From Telluria antibiotica (lineage in GTDB: Bacteria > Pseudomonadota > Gammaproteobacteria > Burkholderiales > Burkholderiaceae_D), in NCBI RefSeq assembly GCF_011682055.1, contig NZ_JAAQOM010000019.1, positions 62,001 through 126,000 of the forward strand: 64,000 nt of DNA, given 5' to 3'. A model generated the notes under the pieces. That model worked only from the letters and a program-made list of their open reading frames with translations. It made no database searches and was not told the origin of the DNA. Every line of letters starts with the position of its first letter. Position 1 is the stretch's first letter. Shown here piece by piece: positions 24,845 to 32,844 of the stretch. The translations under genes and the position numbers were made by a program.

Positions 24845-25231
24845 ATGCTGATTCGTCCGACAAGACGCTTGCGTGTCGTGTGGCTGGCGCTGTTCGCCGT
24901 GCTGCTGAACGCGCTCGCGCCTACGGTGTCGCATGCGCTGGCCGCGAGCCGGCCGGCGATTCCCGTCGACGTCTGCAGTGTCGACGGCGGCGCCCCGTTC
25001 GCCGCCGCGGCCGCGCTGCTCATGCAGGAGGACCACGGCGCGATGGGCCTCCTGGGCGATTGCGGCTACTGCCTCGCCCACGCAGGCGCGCACGGCCTGC
25101 CGCCGCCCGTCCATTCCTTGCTCGTGCCGGCACTCGGTGCCGAGCCCCGGCCGTTCCTGTTCCACCACGCGCCCCGTCCGCTCGCCATCTGGCTCGCGGC
25201 CGTGCCCCGTGGGCCGCCTGTCTTCGCCTGA
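24845..25231 (+). CDS. DUF2946 protein, copper-cluster associated
   Basis: A 128-residue secreted or membrane-anchored protein. The N-terminal segment (RLRVVWLALFAVLLNALAPTVSHAL) is an uncleaved signal or signal peptide, and the mature part has VDVCSVDGG and GDCGYCLAHAGAHGLPPP, the Cys/His pattern of the DUF2946 family. These genes are repeatedly found with PCu(A)C and TonB receptors in copper clusters, and the CxxC and His residues suggest metal binding (inference). It begins the four-gene copper operon. Confidence 0.75.
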   Translation: MLIRPTRRLRVVWLALFAVLLNALAPTVSHALAASRPAIPVDVCSVDGGAPFAAAAALLMQEDHGAMGLLGDCGYCLAHAGAHGLPPPVHSLLVPALGAEPRPFLFHHAPRPLAIWLAAVPRGPPVFA

Positions 25232-25281
25232 TTTTTTGTTCCGGTGCGCCGCACCGTTCGTCCATTCTCTCAGGTGAAGTC

Positions 25282-25728
25282 ATGTATAAAAAAATGCTCA
25301 TGCTGGCCGTTGCCAGCCTCGTTACGACGTCCGCCGCGTTCGCCCAGGTAACCGTCGCCGACCCGTGGATCCGCGCCACCGTGCCCGCGCAGAAGACGGC
25401 CGGCGCCTTCATGGAACTGCGTTCGGCGAAGGCCACGCGCCTCGTCGACGTGCAAAGCCCCGTCGCGGGCCGAGCCGAAGTCCACCAGATGGCCATGGAA
25501 GGCCAGACCATGCGCATGCAGACGGCCGACGGGATCGACCTGCCCGCGGGCCAGACCGTCAAGCTCGGCGCGGGCGGCTACCACGTCATGCTGTTCGACC
25601 TGAAGCGGCAGCTGAAGGACGGCGAACAGGTGCCGCTGACCCTGACCTTCGTCGGGGCCGACAAGAAGCGCGAGGCCGTCACCGTGCAGGTGCCGGTCAA
25701 GCCGCTGACGTACACCGCCGCGCACTGA
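25282..25728 (+). CDS. Periplasmic copper chaperone PCu(A)C
   Basis: A 148-residue secreted protein with signal peptide MYKKMLMLAVASLVTTSAAFA. The canonical Cu(I) motif H(M)X10MX21HXM is present: His68, Met79, His101 and Met103, with exact spacing. PCu(A)C delivers Cu(I) to the CuA site of cytochrome c oxidase. The size is normal. It precedes the YcnI gene by 11 bp. Confidence 0.92.
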   Translation: MYKKMLMLAVASLVTTSAAFAQVTVADPWIRATVPAQKTAGAFMELRSAKATRLVDVQSPVAGRAEVHQMAMEGQTMRMQTADGIDLPAGQTVKLGAGGYHVMLFDLKRQLKDGEQVPLTLTFVGADKKREAVTVQVPVKPLTYTAAH

Positions 25729-25739
25729 CGGAGGCCGTG

Positions 25740-26237
25740 ATGAAAGCATTTTTCTGGATCGCCGCCCTGTGCGCGGCGCCGCTGGCGCACGCCCATATCA
25801 CCGTCGCCCCGGCCAGCGCGCCGGCCGGCGCCTATCAAACCCTCGTGTTCAAGGTCGGCCACGGCTGCGACGCCAGCGCGACGACCGGCATCACCGTGCA
25901 ACTGCCGGACGGCGTGACGGCGAAGCCCATGCCCAAGCCGGGTTGGACCGTCGACCTCGCCGAAGGCAAGCTCGCGGCGCCGCTGCAAATGCACGGCAAG
26001 ACGATCACGAGCGCCGTGCGCGCCATCACGTGGCGCGGCGGCCCGCTGCCGGACGCCTACTACGACGAATTCACGGTGCAGGCCAAGCTGCCGGATGCGC
26101 CGGGCCGCTACGTGTTCAAGGTGGGCCAGCAGTGCGAAACAGGCCGTACGGACTGGGTCGACGTCGCGCCCGAATCGAAGACGCCCGCACCGGTGCTGGA
26201 CGTGACGCCCGCCGCGATGCCACCGCACCACCATTGA
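25740..26237 (+). CDS. ycnI: YcnI-family copper-binding protein (DUF1775)
   Basis: A 165-residue secreted protein. After signal peptide MKAFFWIAALCAAPLAHA, cleavage leaves His19 as the N-terminal residue (HITVAP), the copper ligand of the YcnI monohistidine site. The DUF1775 fold follows (FKVGHGCDASATTGITVQLPDGV...WRGGPLPDAYYDEFTV), and the C-terminus ends PPHHH, possibly a further metal site. ATG at 25740 overlaps nothing and has GGAGG upstream. It lacks the membrane-bound CopD part seen in larger family members. Confidence 0.88.
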   Translation: MKAFFWIAALCAAPLAHAHITVAPASAPAGAYQTLVFKVGHGCDASATTGITVQLPDGVTAKPMPKPGWTVDLAEGKLAAPLQMHGKTITSAVRAITWRGGPLPDAYYDEFTVQAKLPDAPGRYVFKVGQQCETGRTDWVDVAPESKTPAPVLDVTPAAMPPHHH

Positions 26238-26244
26238 GGTGCGC

Positions 26245-28542
26245 ATGCGACATCGACATCATCGCCTCGCGCTCGCCGCGCTGGCGTGCCTGGCCGCGCC
26301 CGCGCACGCGCGCGCCGGCGACGGGCCCGCGCAGCTTGACACCGTGATCGTGACGGGCGGGCGCCCCACGTCGCTGCCCGCGCAGATCCCGACGACGATC
26401 GAAGGCATCACGGGTGCCCAGGTCGAGGAGAGGATCAACGCGTTCGACAGCGAGGACGCGCTGAAATACCTGCCCAGCCTGAACGTGCGCAAGCGCTACA
26501 CGGGCGACTACGACCACGCCGTCCTCGCGAGCCGCGCGTCCGGCACGGGCAATAGCGCGCGCTCGCTCGTGTACGCCGACGGCATCCTGCTCTCGAACCT
26601 GCTCGGCAACGGCGCGTCGTACACGCCGCGCTGGGGCCTCGTCACGCCGGAGGAAATCGAGCGCGTCGACGTGCTGTACGGCCCGTTCGCGGCCGCGTAC
26701 CCGGGCAACTCGGTGGGCGCCGTCGTCGACTTCCAGACGCGCATGCCGACGAAGCGCGAGGCCCACGTCAAGCTGTCCGGCTACGCGCAGGACTTCAAGC
26801 TGTACCGCACCGATGGCCGCTACGACGGCTGGCAGGGCAGCGCATCGCTGGGCGACCGCAGCGGCGCGTGGTCGTACTGGATCGACGTGTCGCGGCTGGA
26901 CAGCGAAGCGCAGCCCATCGCGTTCGCGAACAAGCTGCTGTCGGCCGGCGTGCCGGGCGATGCGGGCGTGCCGGTGACAGGCGCGGTGGCCGGCCGCACT
27001 CCGTCGAACAAGGACTGGTGGCTGATCGGCGCGACGAACCGGACGCACACGGTGCAGGACCACGCGAAGTTCAAGCTCGCGTGGGACGTCACGCCGAAGC
27101 TGCGCGCCAGCTACACGTTCGGGTGGTGGCGCAACGAAGCGACACGCGTATCCGAATCGTATATGCGCGATGGGGCCGGCACCCCCGTCTACACGGCCAG
27201 CCGCGTGAACATCGACGGCCGCGCGTACGACGTGAAGGCCTCCGACTTCGCGCCGAGCCGCGCCACGTTGGAACACGCGATGCACGGGCTGTCGCTGAAG
27301 CACCATGGTCGCGACACGTTCGACTGGGAGATCGCCGCCAGCGTGTACGACTATGCGCGCGACCTCGTGCGCACGCCGACGGTGCTCGTGCGGGATGCGG
27401 ATACGAACGGCGCCGGCCAGGTCACGGACATGCACGGCAGCGCCTGGAACACGCTGGCGCTGAAGGGCATCTGGCGGCCCGATGCGGGCCCGCTGTCCGG
27501 GCACACGGTCGAAATCGGGCTGCAGTCGGATCACGCGAAGCTGCGCTCCCGCGTGCTCGCCAGCGCCGCGGACTGGCTGCATGCGGGCGACGGCCGGCAG
27601 GTCTCGGTCTTCAACGGCAACACGTGGCTGGAAAGCCTGTACGGGCAGGACAGCTGGCGCATCGGCGACGCGTGGCGCGCCACGTTGGGCGTCCGCGCCG
27701 AGCGGTGGCGGGCGTACGGCGGCGAACTGTCGAATGCCGTGCTCGCGGCGCCGCTGCCGTTCCCGGGCCGCAGCGAGATCGGGTGGTCGCCGAAGGCCGC
27801 GCTGGCGTGGCGCGTGGACGCCAGGTGGACGTTGAAGGCGTCGACGGGCCGCGCCGTGCGCAATCCGACGGCGGCCGAGCTGTTCCAGGGGACCGTCGTC
27901 GACAACGCCATCGTCAACAGCGATCCGAACCTGAAGGCGGAGAAGTCATGGACGAGCGAGCTGTCGGCCGAGACGCTGGGCGATGCGGGTTCGCTGCGCG
28001 TGACGGCATTCCGCGAGACGACGCGCGACGCGCTGTACTCGCAGCCGCTGGCCGTTGCCGGCGGCACGACGGTGAACGCCGTGCAGAACGTGGGGCGCAT
28101 CCGCACGAACGGCCTGGAGATGTCCGCGCAGGCCGACGACGTGGGCATCAAGGGACTCGGGTTCGCAGGCAGCCTCACGTATGCCGACTCCATCATCACG
28201 GAGAACGCCGGGTTTCCCGCCAGCGTAGGCAAATGGCAGCCGCGCGTGCCGCGCTGGCGCGCGACCATGCTGGCGACGTGGAAGGCGACCGACCATTGGA
28301 CCGCGGCGCTGGGTGGGCGCTACAGCGGGCGCCAGTACTCGACGCTGGACAACAGCGACCCGAACGGCAACGCGTACATGGGGGTGTCGGACTATCTCGT
28401 GTTCGATGCAAGGCTGCGGTATCGGTTCGACCGGCAGTGGAGCGCGGCGGTGGGCGTCGACAACGTCAACGACCGCACCTATTGGGCGTTTCACCCGTAC
28501 ACGCAGCGGACCGTGGTGGCCGAGGTGAGGTGGGACCTGTAA
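26245..28542 (+). CDS. TonB-dependent receptor, copper cluster
   Basis: A 765-residue outer-membrane receptor. Signal peptide about residues 1-24, TonB box LDTVIVTGG at 33-41, plug domain 45-170 (ALKYLPSLNVRKRYTGDYDHAVLASR, IERVDVLYGPFAAAYPGNSVGAVVDFQT), and a 22-strand barrel to the terminal aromatic region VVAEVRWDL. ATG 26245 is chosen over GTG 26239 because GAGG lies 5 bp before it. Its position behind DUF2946, PCu(A)C and YcnI suggests copper or copper-chelate uptake. The substrate is not provable from sequence; a siderophore receptor is the alternative. Confidence 0.85.
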   Translation: MRHRHHRLALAALACLAAPAHARAGDGPAQLDTVIVTGGRPTSLPAQIPTTIEGITGAQVEERINAFDSEDALKYLPSLNVRKRYTGDYDHAVLASRASGTGNSARSLVYADGILLSNLLGNGASYTPRWGLVTPEEIERVDVLYGPFAAAYPGNSVGAVVDFQTRMPTKREAHVKLSGYAQDFKLYRTDGRYDGWQGSASLGDRSGAWSYWIDVSRLDSEAQPIAFANKLLSAGVPGDAGVPVTGAVAGRTPSNKDWWLIGATNRTHTVQDHAKFKLAWDVTPKLRASYTFGWWRNEATRVSESYMRDGAGTPVYTASRVNIDGRAYDVKASDFAPSRATLEHAMHGLSLKHHGRDTFDWEIAASVYDYARDLVRTPTVLVRDADTNGAGQVTDMHGSAWNTLALKGIWRPDAGPLSGHTVEIGLQSDHAKLRSRVLASAADWLHAGDGRQVSVFNGNTWLESLYGQDSWRIGDAWRATLGVRAERWRAYGGELSNAVLAAPLPFPGRSEIGWSPKAALAWRVDARWTLKASTGRAVRNPTAAELFQGTVVDNAIVNSDPNLKAEKSWTSELSAETLGDAGSLRVTAFRETTRDALYSQPLAVAGGTTVNAVQNVGRIRTNGLEMSAQADDVGIKGLGFAGSLTYADSIITENAGFPASVGKWQPRVPRWRATMLATWKATDHWTAALGGRYSGRQYSTLDNSDPNGNAYMGVSDYLVFDARLRYRFDRQWSAAVGVDNVNDRTYWAFHPYTQRTVVAEVRWDL

Positions 28543-28577
28543 CGGGGGCCGGTGACGTTCCGGTGACGCACGCGTTT

Positions 28578-29042
28578 GGTGGGCAAGGGTTGCCCACCCT
28601 ACGGCCCGTACCCCCGTCACGTACGATCAACCGCCCGCACATCGGCGTTGGGTGGACACGTATGATCAATCGCCATTGCATCGGCGTAGGGTGGGCACCC
28701 CGTGCCCACCGTCCACGCGTCCCGTCACGTACGATCAACCGCCCGCACATCGGCATTGGGTGGACACGTATGATCAATCGCCATTGCATCGGCGTAGGGT
28801 GGGCACCCCGTGCCCACCGTCCACGCGTCCCGTCACGTACGATCAACCGCCCGCACATCGGCGTTGGGTGGACACGTATGATCAATCGCCATTGCATCGA
28901 CGTAGGGTGGGCACCCCGTGCCCACCGTCCACGCGTCCCGTCACGTACGATCAACCGCCCGCACATCGGCGTTGGGTGGACACGTATGATCAATCGCCAT
29001 TGCATCGGCGTAGGGTGGGCACCCCGTGCCCACCGTCCACGC
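28578..29042. repeat. Four tandem 108-bp repeats with embedded hairpins
   Basis: The sequence GTACGATCAACCGCCCGCAC starts at 28621, 28729, 28837 and 28945: exact 108-bp spacing, with the copies nearly identical and the last truncated near 29042. Each unit is itself two related 39-bp half-units (starting GTACGATCAA and GTATGATCAA) plus a 30-bp spacer. Each unit contains the perfect hairpin GGTGGGCAC-CCC-GTGCCCACC (28690-28710, 28798-28818, 28906-28926, 29014-29034). A related hairpin, GGTGGGCAA-GGG-TTGCCCACC, precedes the array at 28578-28598. The GTAGGGTGGGCA core resembles dispersed extragenic palindromes. It separates the receptor gene from the convergent DUF2807 gene. Confidence 0.9.
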
Positions 29043-29047
29043 ATGAA

Positions 29048-29818
29048 TCAACGCGGCGACGCGCCCAGCCGCCGCACGCTGCCCGACCCGACGATCGACC
29101 GGGTCACCTGCGGATCGCCGTAGTAGCTGACGTCGCCGGAACCTGCCACGGTCAGGCCCAGGCTGTCCTGTACCCACAACGTGGCGTCGCCGGAACCGGC
29201 CACCGTGACGGTGGCCTTCCCCGTGCGCACATGCCCCAGGTCGACGGTGCCCGAGCCGCCGATGGACACCGACAGGTTGTGGGCGGAACCGTCGTCCGCC
29301 TTCAGATCGCCGCTGCCGCCCAGGGCGACGTTGACGGATTCGCCTTCGATGCGGTGCACCTTGATGGAGCCGGCGCCACCCACGTCGAACTTGACGCGCC
29401 CGCCGCGCACGACGTCGGCCTCGATATTGCCCGAGCCGCCCAGCGCCAGGCGGTCGATGTCGCGCGCCTGCACGACGACCTTGATGTTGCGGGTGCGCAG
29501 GTGGGCGTCGCGCTTGGCGCGGATCTTCAACGTGCCGTCCTCGACGACCGTCTCGATCAGCGGCAGCAGGTTGTCGTCCGCCTCGACCGTCACGCCTTCG
29601 CGGGCGCTGCCGCTCCTGATCTCGACGTTGCCCGGCAGGGACATCGCCAGGCCGCTGAAATGCGCGACGTCGCGCGCCTGGCGCTGCACGTGGCCGTTGC
29701 CCTGCACCTGTTCGCTCTTGCCCCAGTTCCAGTCGCGGGCCTCCGCTTGCGGGGCGATAGCGACGCAGGCGATGGCGCAGGCGGCGATCAGGAAACGGCG
29801 GGTGGTGGTGGCGGTCAT
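29048..29818 (-). CDS. DUF2807 (GIN domain) secreted beta-helix protein
   Basis: A 256-residue protein with a signal peptide (MTATTTRRFLIAACAIACVAIAPQAEA) and a repetitive beta-rich body whose repeats carry GGSGNIEADV, GGAGSIKV, GGSGDLKAD, GGSGTVDLG, AGSGDATL, AGSGDVSYYG. This is the head-domain-like DUF2807/GIN fold, a right-handed beta helix. The function is unknown; cell-surface or periplasmic location is likely. The start at 29818 follows GGGGAGACCACC, and the longer frame from 29953 has no export signal. It converges on the 108-bp repeat array. Confidence 0.85.
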   Translation of the reverse strand: MTATTTRRFLIAACAIACVAIAPQAEARDWNWGKSEQVQGNGHVQRQARDVAHFSGLAMSLPGNVEIRSGSAREGVTVEADDNLLPLIETVVEDGTLKIRAKRDAHLRTRNIKVVVQARDIDRLALGGSGNIEADVVRGGRVKFDVGGAGSIKVHRIEGESVNVALGGSGDLKADDGSAHNLSVSIGGSGTVDLGHVRTGKATVTVAGSGDATLWVQDSLGLTVAGSGDVSYYGDPQVTRSIVGSGSVRRLGASPR

Positions 29819-29971
29819 GGTGGTCTCCCCTGATGTGCTGGATGGTGTCGATGTGGTCATCCTAAGCGGGAGACGGCCGCCGCGGTACGCGTTTGCGACG
29901 GACCGCACGAAAGCCGGAGCGGAATGCACGCAGGCGGTGTGAGCCGCGCGCATCCCGACCTCGTCAAGGCT

Positions 29972-32623
29972 TCATTTCGGCAACGCGAACGGTGCGCCCG
30001 TGACTGCGAACGTCGTTTTCACCGCCTGCGCGTGGCCGGGCTGTCCACCACCCACATAGACCGTGTATGCACCAGGCACGACCGTGCGCGCCCCGGCCAC
30101 GTCGACCTGCGAGAGTGACCGTGCGTCCAGCGCCAGCGTGACCCGCGTGCGCTCGCCGGCTTTCAGGTGCACGCGGCGGAAGGCGGCGAGTGTCGGGTTC
30201 GCCGTGTCGCCCGGCTTGGCGAGGTACAGCTGGACGACCTCGTCGCCGTCGCGCTTGCCCGTGTTCGCCACGTCGACGGCCACGTCGACCGGGCGGCCTG
30301 CCGCGATCGAGGATGCGGCCAGCGCGGGCGTGCCGTAGTGGAACGTCGTGTACGACAGGCCGTGGCCGAACGGGTACAGCACGGGGCCCTTGAAGTAGCG
30401 GTAGGTGCGGCCGTCCATCCGGTAGTCGCCGAACGGGGGCAGGCCGTCCAGGCCGCGGTAGAACGTGACGGGCAGGCGGCCGGCAGGGCTGTAGTCGCCG
30501 GCGATCAGGCCCGCGACGGCATGGCCGCCTTCGCCGCCCGGATACCACGCCTGGACGATCGCCGGCACGTGCTTGTCGGCCCAGTTGACGGCGAGCGCGC
30601 TACCGCTCATCAGCACGAGCACGGTCGGCTTGCCGGCCCCGACGACGCGCTCCAGCAGGCGTTCCTGCGGCGCCGGCAGGTCCAGGCTCGTGCGGTCGCC
30701 GCCCAGGAAGCCCGGCACCTGCAGCTTCAACTCCTCGCCTTCCAGGTTGGCGGACAGGCCCGCGACGAACACGACCAGGTCCGCCCGGCGCGCGAGGTCG
30801 ACGGCTTCGCGTCCTCCATCGACGGGCGTGCTCCACACGAGCTTCTGGTCGCCGCGCGCGCCGCGCTGCACGGCCTCGATCCGGATCGGATAGGTGCGTC
30901 CCGCCTGCAACGTCGCCTTGCCCGCCGCGATCGACGGCGAGTCCGTGACGTCCCACGCGTCCACGACGAGCTTGCCGCCGACCCAGATGCGGTAGCCCGC
31001 GTTGCTCAGGTAGCGCAGGCCGTAGTCGCCCGAACGCGGCGCATTCAGGTAGCCGGTCCAGCGCGCGGACGCGTTGTGGCCGCCGTCCTGCCACGCGGCG
31101 CGGGCATTCTGTTCGACGGCCTCCTGCGCGGCGCCGGCCAGGTCGGGCCCATTGAAATGCTCGGCCTTGAGGCCGGTCGTGCGGCAGGCGGCGTCCACGC
31201 ACAGGTTCGCATCCGGCACGGGCGGCTCGGCCGGTCCAACGAGGCCCGTACCCTGCGCGTACAGCACCTGGGCGTCCGGGAAGCGGGCGCGGATGCCGGT
31301 CAGTACGGTCACCGGATGCGACGGCTGGCCGTTGTAGTTGCCGACCAGCGCATCCTCGCTGTCCGCGTTCGGGCCGATGACGGCGATGGTCTTCGGCGCT
31401 TTTTTCAATGGCAGCAGGCCGTCGTTCTTCAGCAGCACCATCGCCTCTTGCGCGGCCTTCAGCGCGACGGCGCGGTGCGCGGGCGTGTCGTTGTCGTCGG
31501 GCTTGATGGCGGCGTACGCGGGCGGGGGAGCGTCGTCCAGCAGGCCCAGCCGGATGCGGCCCGCGAACAGGCGCACGAGGGCGCGATCGACGACGGCTTC
31601 CTGCAGCTGTCCCTGGCGTACCGCGTTCACGATGGGACCCGCCTCCGTCGTCATGTTGTTGCGGTAGTCGCCGCAGATCAGGTCCATGCCGGCCGTGAAC
31701 GCGGCGGCCACCGCCTGCTCCGGTGTCTTTTTGTAGTGCAGGCTGTCGTCGCGGTAGATGTTGGCGGCCGCGCCGCAGTCGGACACGACGAAGCCATTGA
31801 AACCCCAGGCGCGGCGCAGGTGTCGTTCCAGCAGGTCGTCGCTGGCGCACGCGGGGACGCCGTCGACGGCGTTGTACGCGCACATGACGGACGCCACCTT
31901 GCCCTCCGTGACCGTCGCGCGGAACGCGGGCAGGTACGTGTCCTCGAGGTCGTGCGGGGACGGGTGCACGTCTTCGCGGTGGCGGTTCGATTCCGGACCG
32001 CTGTGCACGGCGAAATGCTTGGCCGTCGCGATGGTCTTGAACGATCGTGCGTCGTCGCCCTGCAGGCCGTGGATGAAGTTGACGGCGATGCGCGACGTCA
32101 GGTAGGGGTCTTCGCCGTAGGTTTCCTGGCCGCGGCCCCAGCGCGGATCGCGGAAGATGTTGATGTTCGGCGACCACACGGTGAGGCCGCGATACCAGTC
32201 CGTGCCGCCGTCCGGCGACCGGGTCGCCAGGTACTTGGCGCGGAATTCCGTCGCGATGACGTCGCCCACGTCGTGCATCAGCGCCTCGTCCCACGTGGCT
32301 GCCATGCCGACGGCCTGCGGGAACACGGTCGCGTAGCCCGCGCGCGCGACGCCGTGCAGGCCTTCGTTCCACCAGTTGTAGCGCGGGATCTTCAGGCGGG
32401 GGATCGCGGGCGCGTCGTTCCCCAGCTGGGCCGCCTTTTCTTCCAGCGTCATGCGCGCGACGAGTTCGGCGGCGCGCGCTTCCGGCGTCGGCGCCTGCTG
32501 CGCGAGCGCGGGCGCCGCCGTCGCTGCGAGCACTGCGGCCAGCGCCAGCGGCGCGAGTCGGGAAGGGATGGGTTGCGCAAGGGCGCGGCGTGGCGGCCGG
32601 CCGGCGGTCGGATGGTCGATCAT
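29972..32623 (-). CDS. Secreted GH3 beta-glycosidase with PA14 domain
   Basis: An 883-residue enzyme with a signal sequence in the first 42 residues. The GH3 N-terminal barrel (about 50-360) includes IPRYNWWNEGLHGVARAG, KHFAVHSGPE and the nucleophile Asp282 in FVVSDCGA. Residues about 400-460 begin the second GH3 domain (VLLKNDGLLPLKKAPKTIAVIGPNAD), a PA14 domain lies near 480-600 (AEHFNGPDL...SGDYGLRYLSNAGYRIWVGGKLVVDAW), and a fibronectin III-like domain is C-terminal. The sequence type matches beta-glucosidase/beta-xylosidase acting on plant oligosaccharides. A candidate operator lies 57 bp upstream. Confidence 0.88.
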   Translation of the reverse strand: MIDHPTAGRPPRRALAQPIPSRLAPLALAAVLAATAAPALAQQAPTPEARAAELVARMTLEEKAAQLGNDAPAIPRLKIPRYNWWNEGLHGVARAGYATVFPQAVGMAATWDEALMHDVGDVIATEFRAKYLATRSPDGGTDWYRGLTVWSPNINIFRDPRWGRGQETYGEDPYLTSRIAVNFIHGLQGDDARSFKTIATAKHFAVHSGPESNRHREDVHPSPHDLEDTYLPAFRATVTEGKVASVMCAYNAVDGVPACASDDLLERHLRRAWGFNGFVVSDCGAAANIYRDDSLHYKKTPEQAVAAAFTAGMDLICGDYRNNMTTEAGPIVNAVRQGQLQEAVVDRALVRLFAGRIRLGLLDDAPPPAYAAIKPDDNDTPAHRAVALKAAQEAMVLLKNDGLLPLKKAPKTIAVIGPNADSEDALVGNYNGQPSHPVTVLTGIRARFPDAQVLYAQGTGLVGPAEPPVPDANLCVDAACRTTGLKAEHFNGPDLAGAAQEAVEQNARAAWQDGGHNASARWTGYLNAPRSGDYGLRYLSNAGYRIWVGGKLVVDAWDVTDSPSIAAGKATLQAGRTYPIRIEAVQRGARGDQKLVWSTPVDGGREAVDLARRADLVVFVAGLSANLEGEELKLQVPGFLGGDRTSLDLPAPQERLLERVVGAGKPTVLVLMSGSALAVNWADKHVPAIVQAWYPGGEGGHAVAGLIAGDYSPAGRLPVTFYRGLDGLPPFGDYRMDGRTYRYFKGPVLYPFGHGLSYTTFHYGTPALAASSIAAGRPVDVAVDVANTGKRDGDEVVQLYLAKPGDTANPTLAAFRRVHLKAGERTRVTLALDARSLSQVDVAGARTVVPGAYTVYVGGGQPGHAQAVKTTFAVTGAPFALPK

Positions 32624-32679
32624 CGTAGTCTCCTGTTATCGCGGCATGGTGCCGGTGTTTTGAAAAATGCTAACACAAA

Positions 32680-32697
32680 AATGTATTGCGCTAACAT
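32680..32697. promoter_or_regulatory. Possible LacI/GntR-type operator before the GH3 gene
   Basis: ATGTATTGCGCTAACAT is an imperfect palindrome (outer ATGT/ACAT, core TTGCGCTAA) at 32681-32697, next to a second half-site TGCTAACA at 32668-32675. The TGTTAGCG...half resembles operators used by sugar regulators in glycoside-hydrolase loci of Xanthomonas and relatives. It lies between the GH3 start and the pilT-like gene. No regulator gene is adjacent, so assignment is tentative. Confidence 0.4.
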
Positions 32698-32844
32698 TTT
32701 GCGGGGAGACGGGCCGATGTGGCGGCCAAGGCACGTTTGGGTGCTTGGCTCTAGAAAAAAATAACTTTCCAGTTGGAATTTTGACAGGATGCCGGTTTTA
32801 TAATGAAGGATCGCTCAACCGAGCTCTCGTTTGCCAGCCGAAGC

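Noticed and set aside
28578..29042. Considered a CRISPR array because of regular repeats
   Set aside because: The units are contiguous with nearly identical sequence, no variable spacers and no cas genes.
32781..32804. TTGACA ... TATAAT promoter in front of the PilT-like gene
   Set aside because: The spacing is only 12 bp, too short for a sigma-70 promoter; the TATAAT alone is considered.
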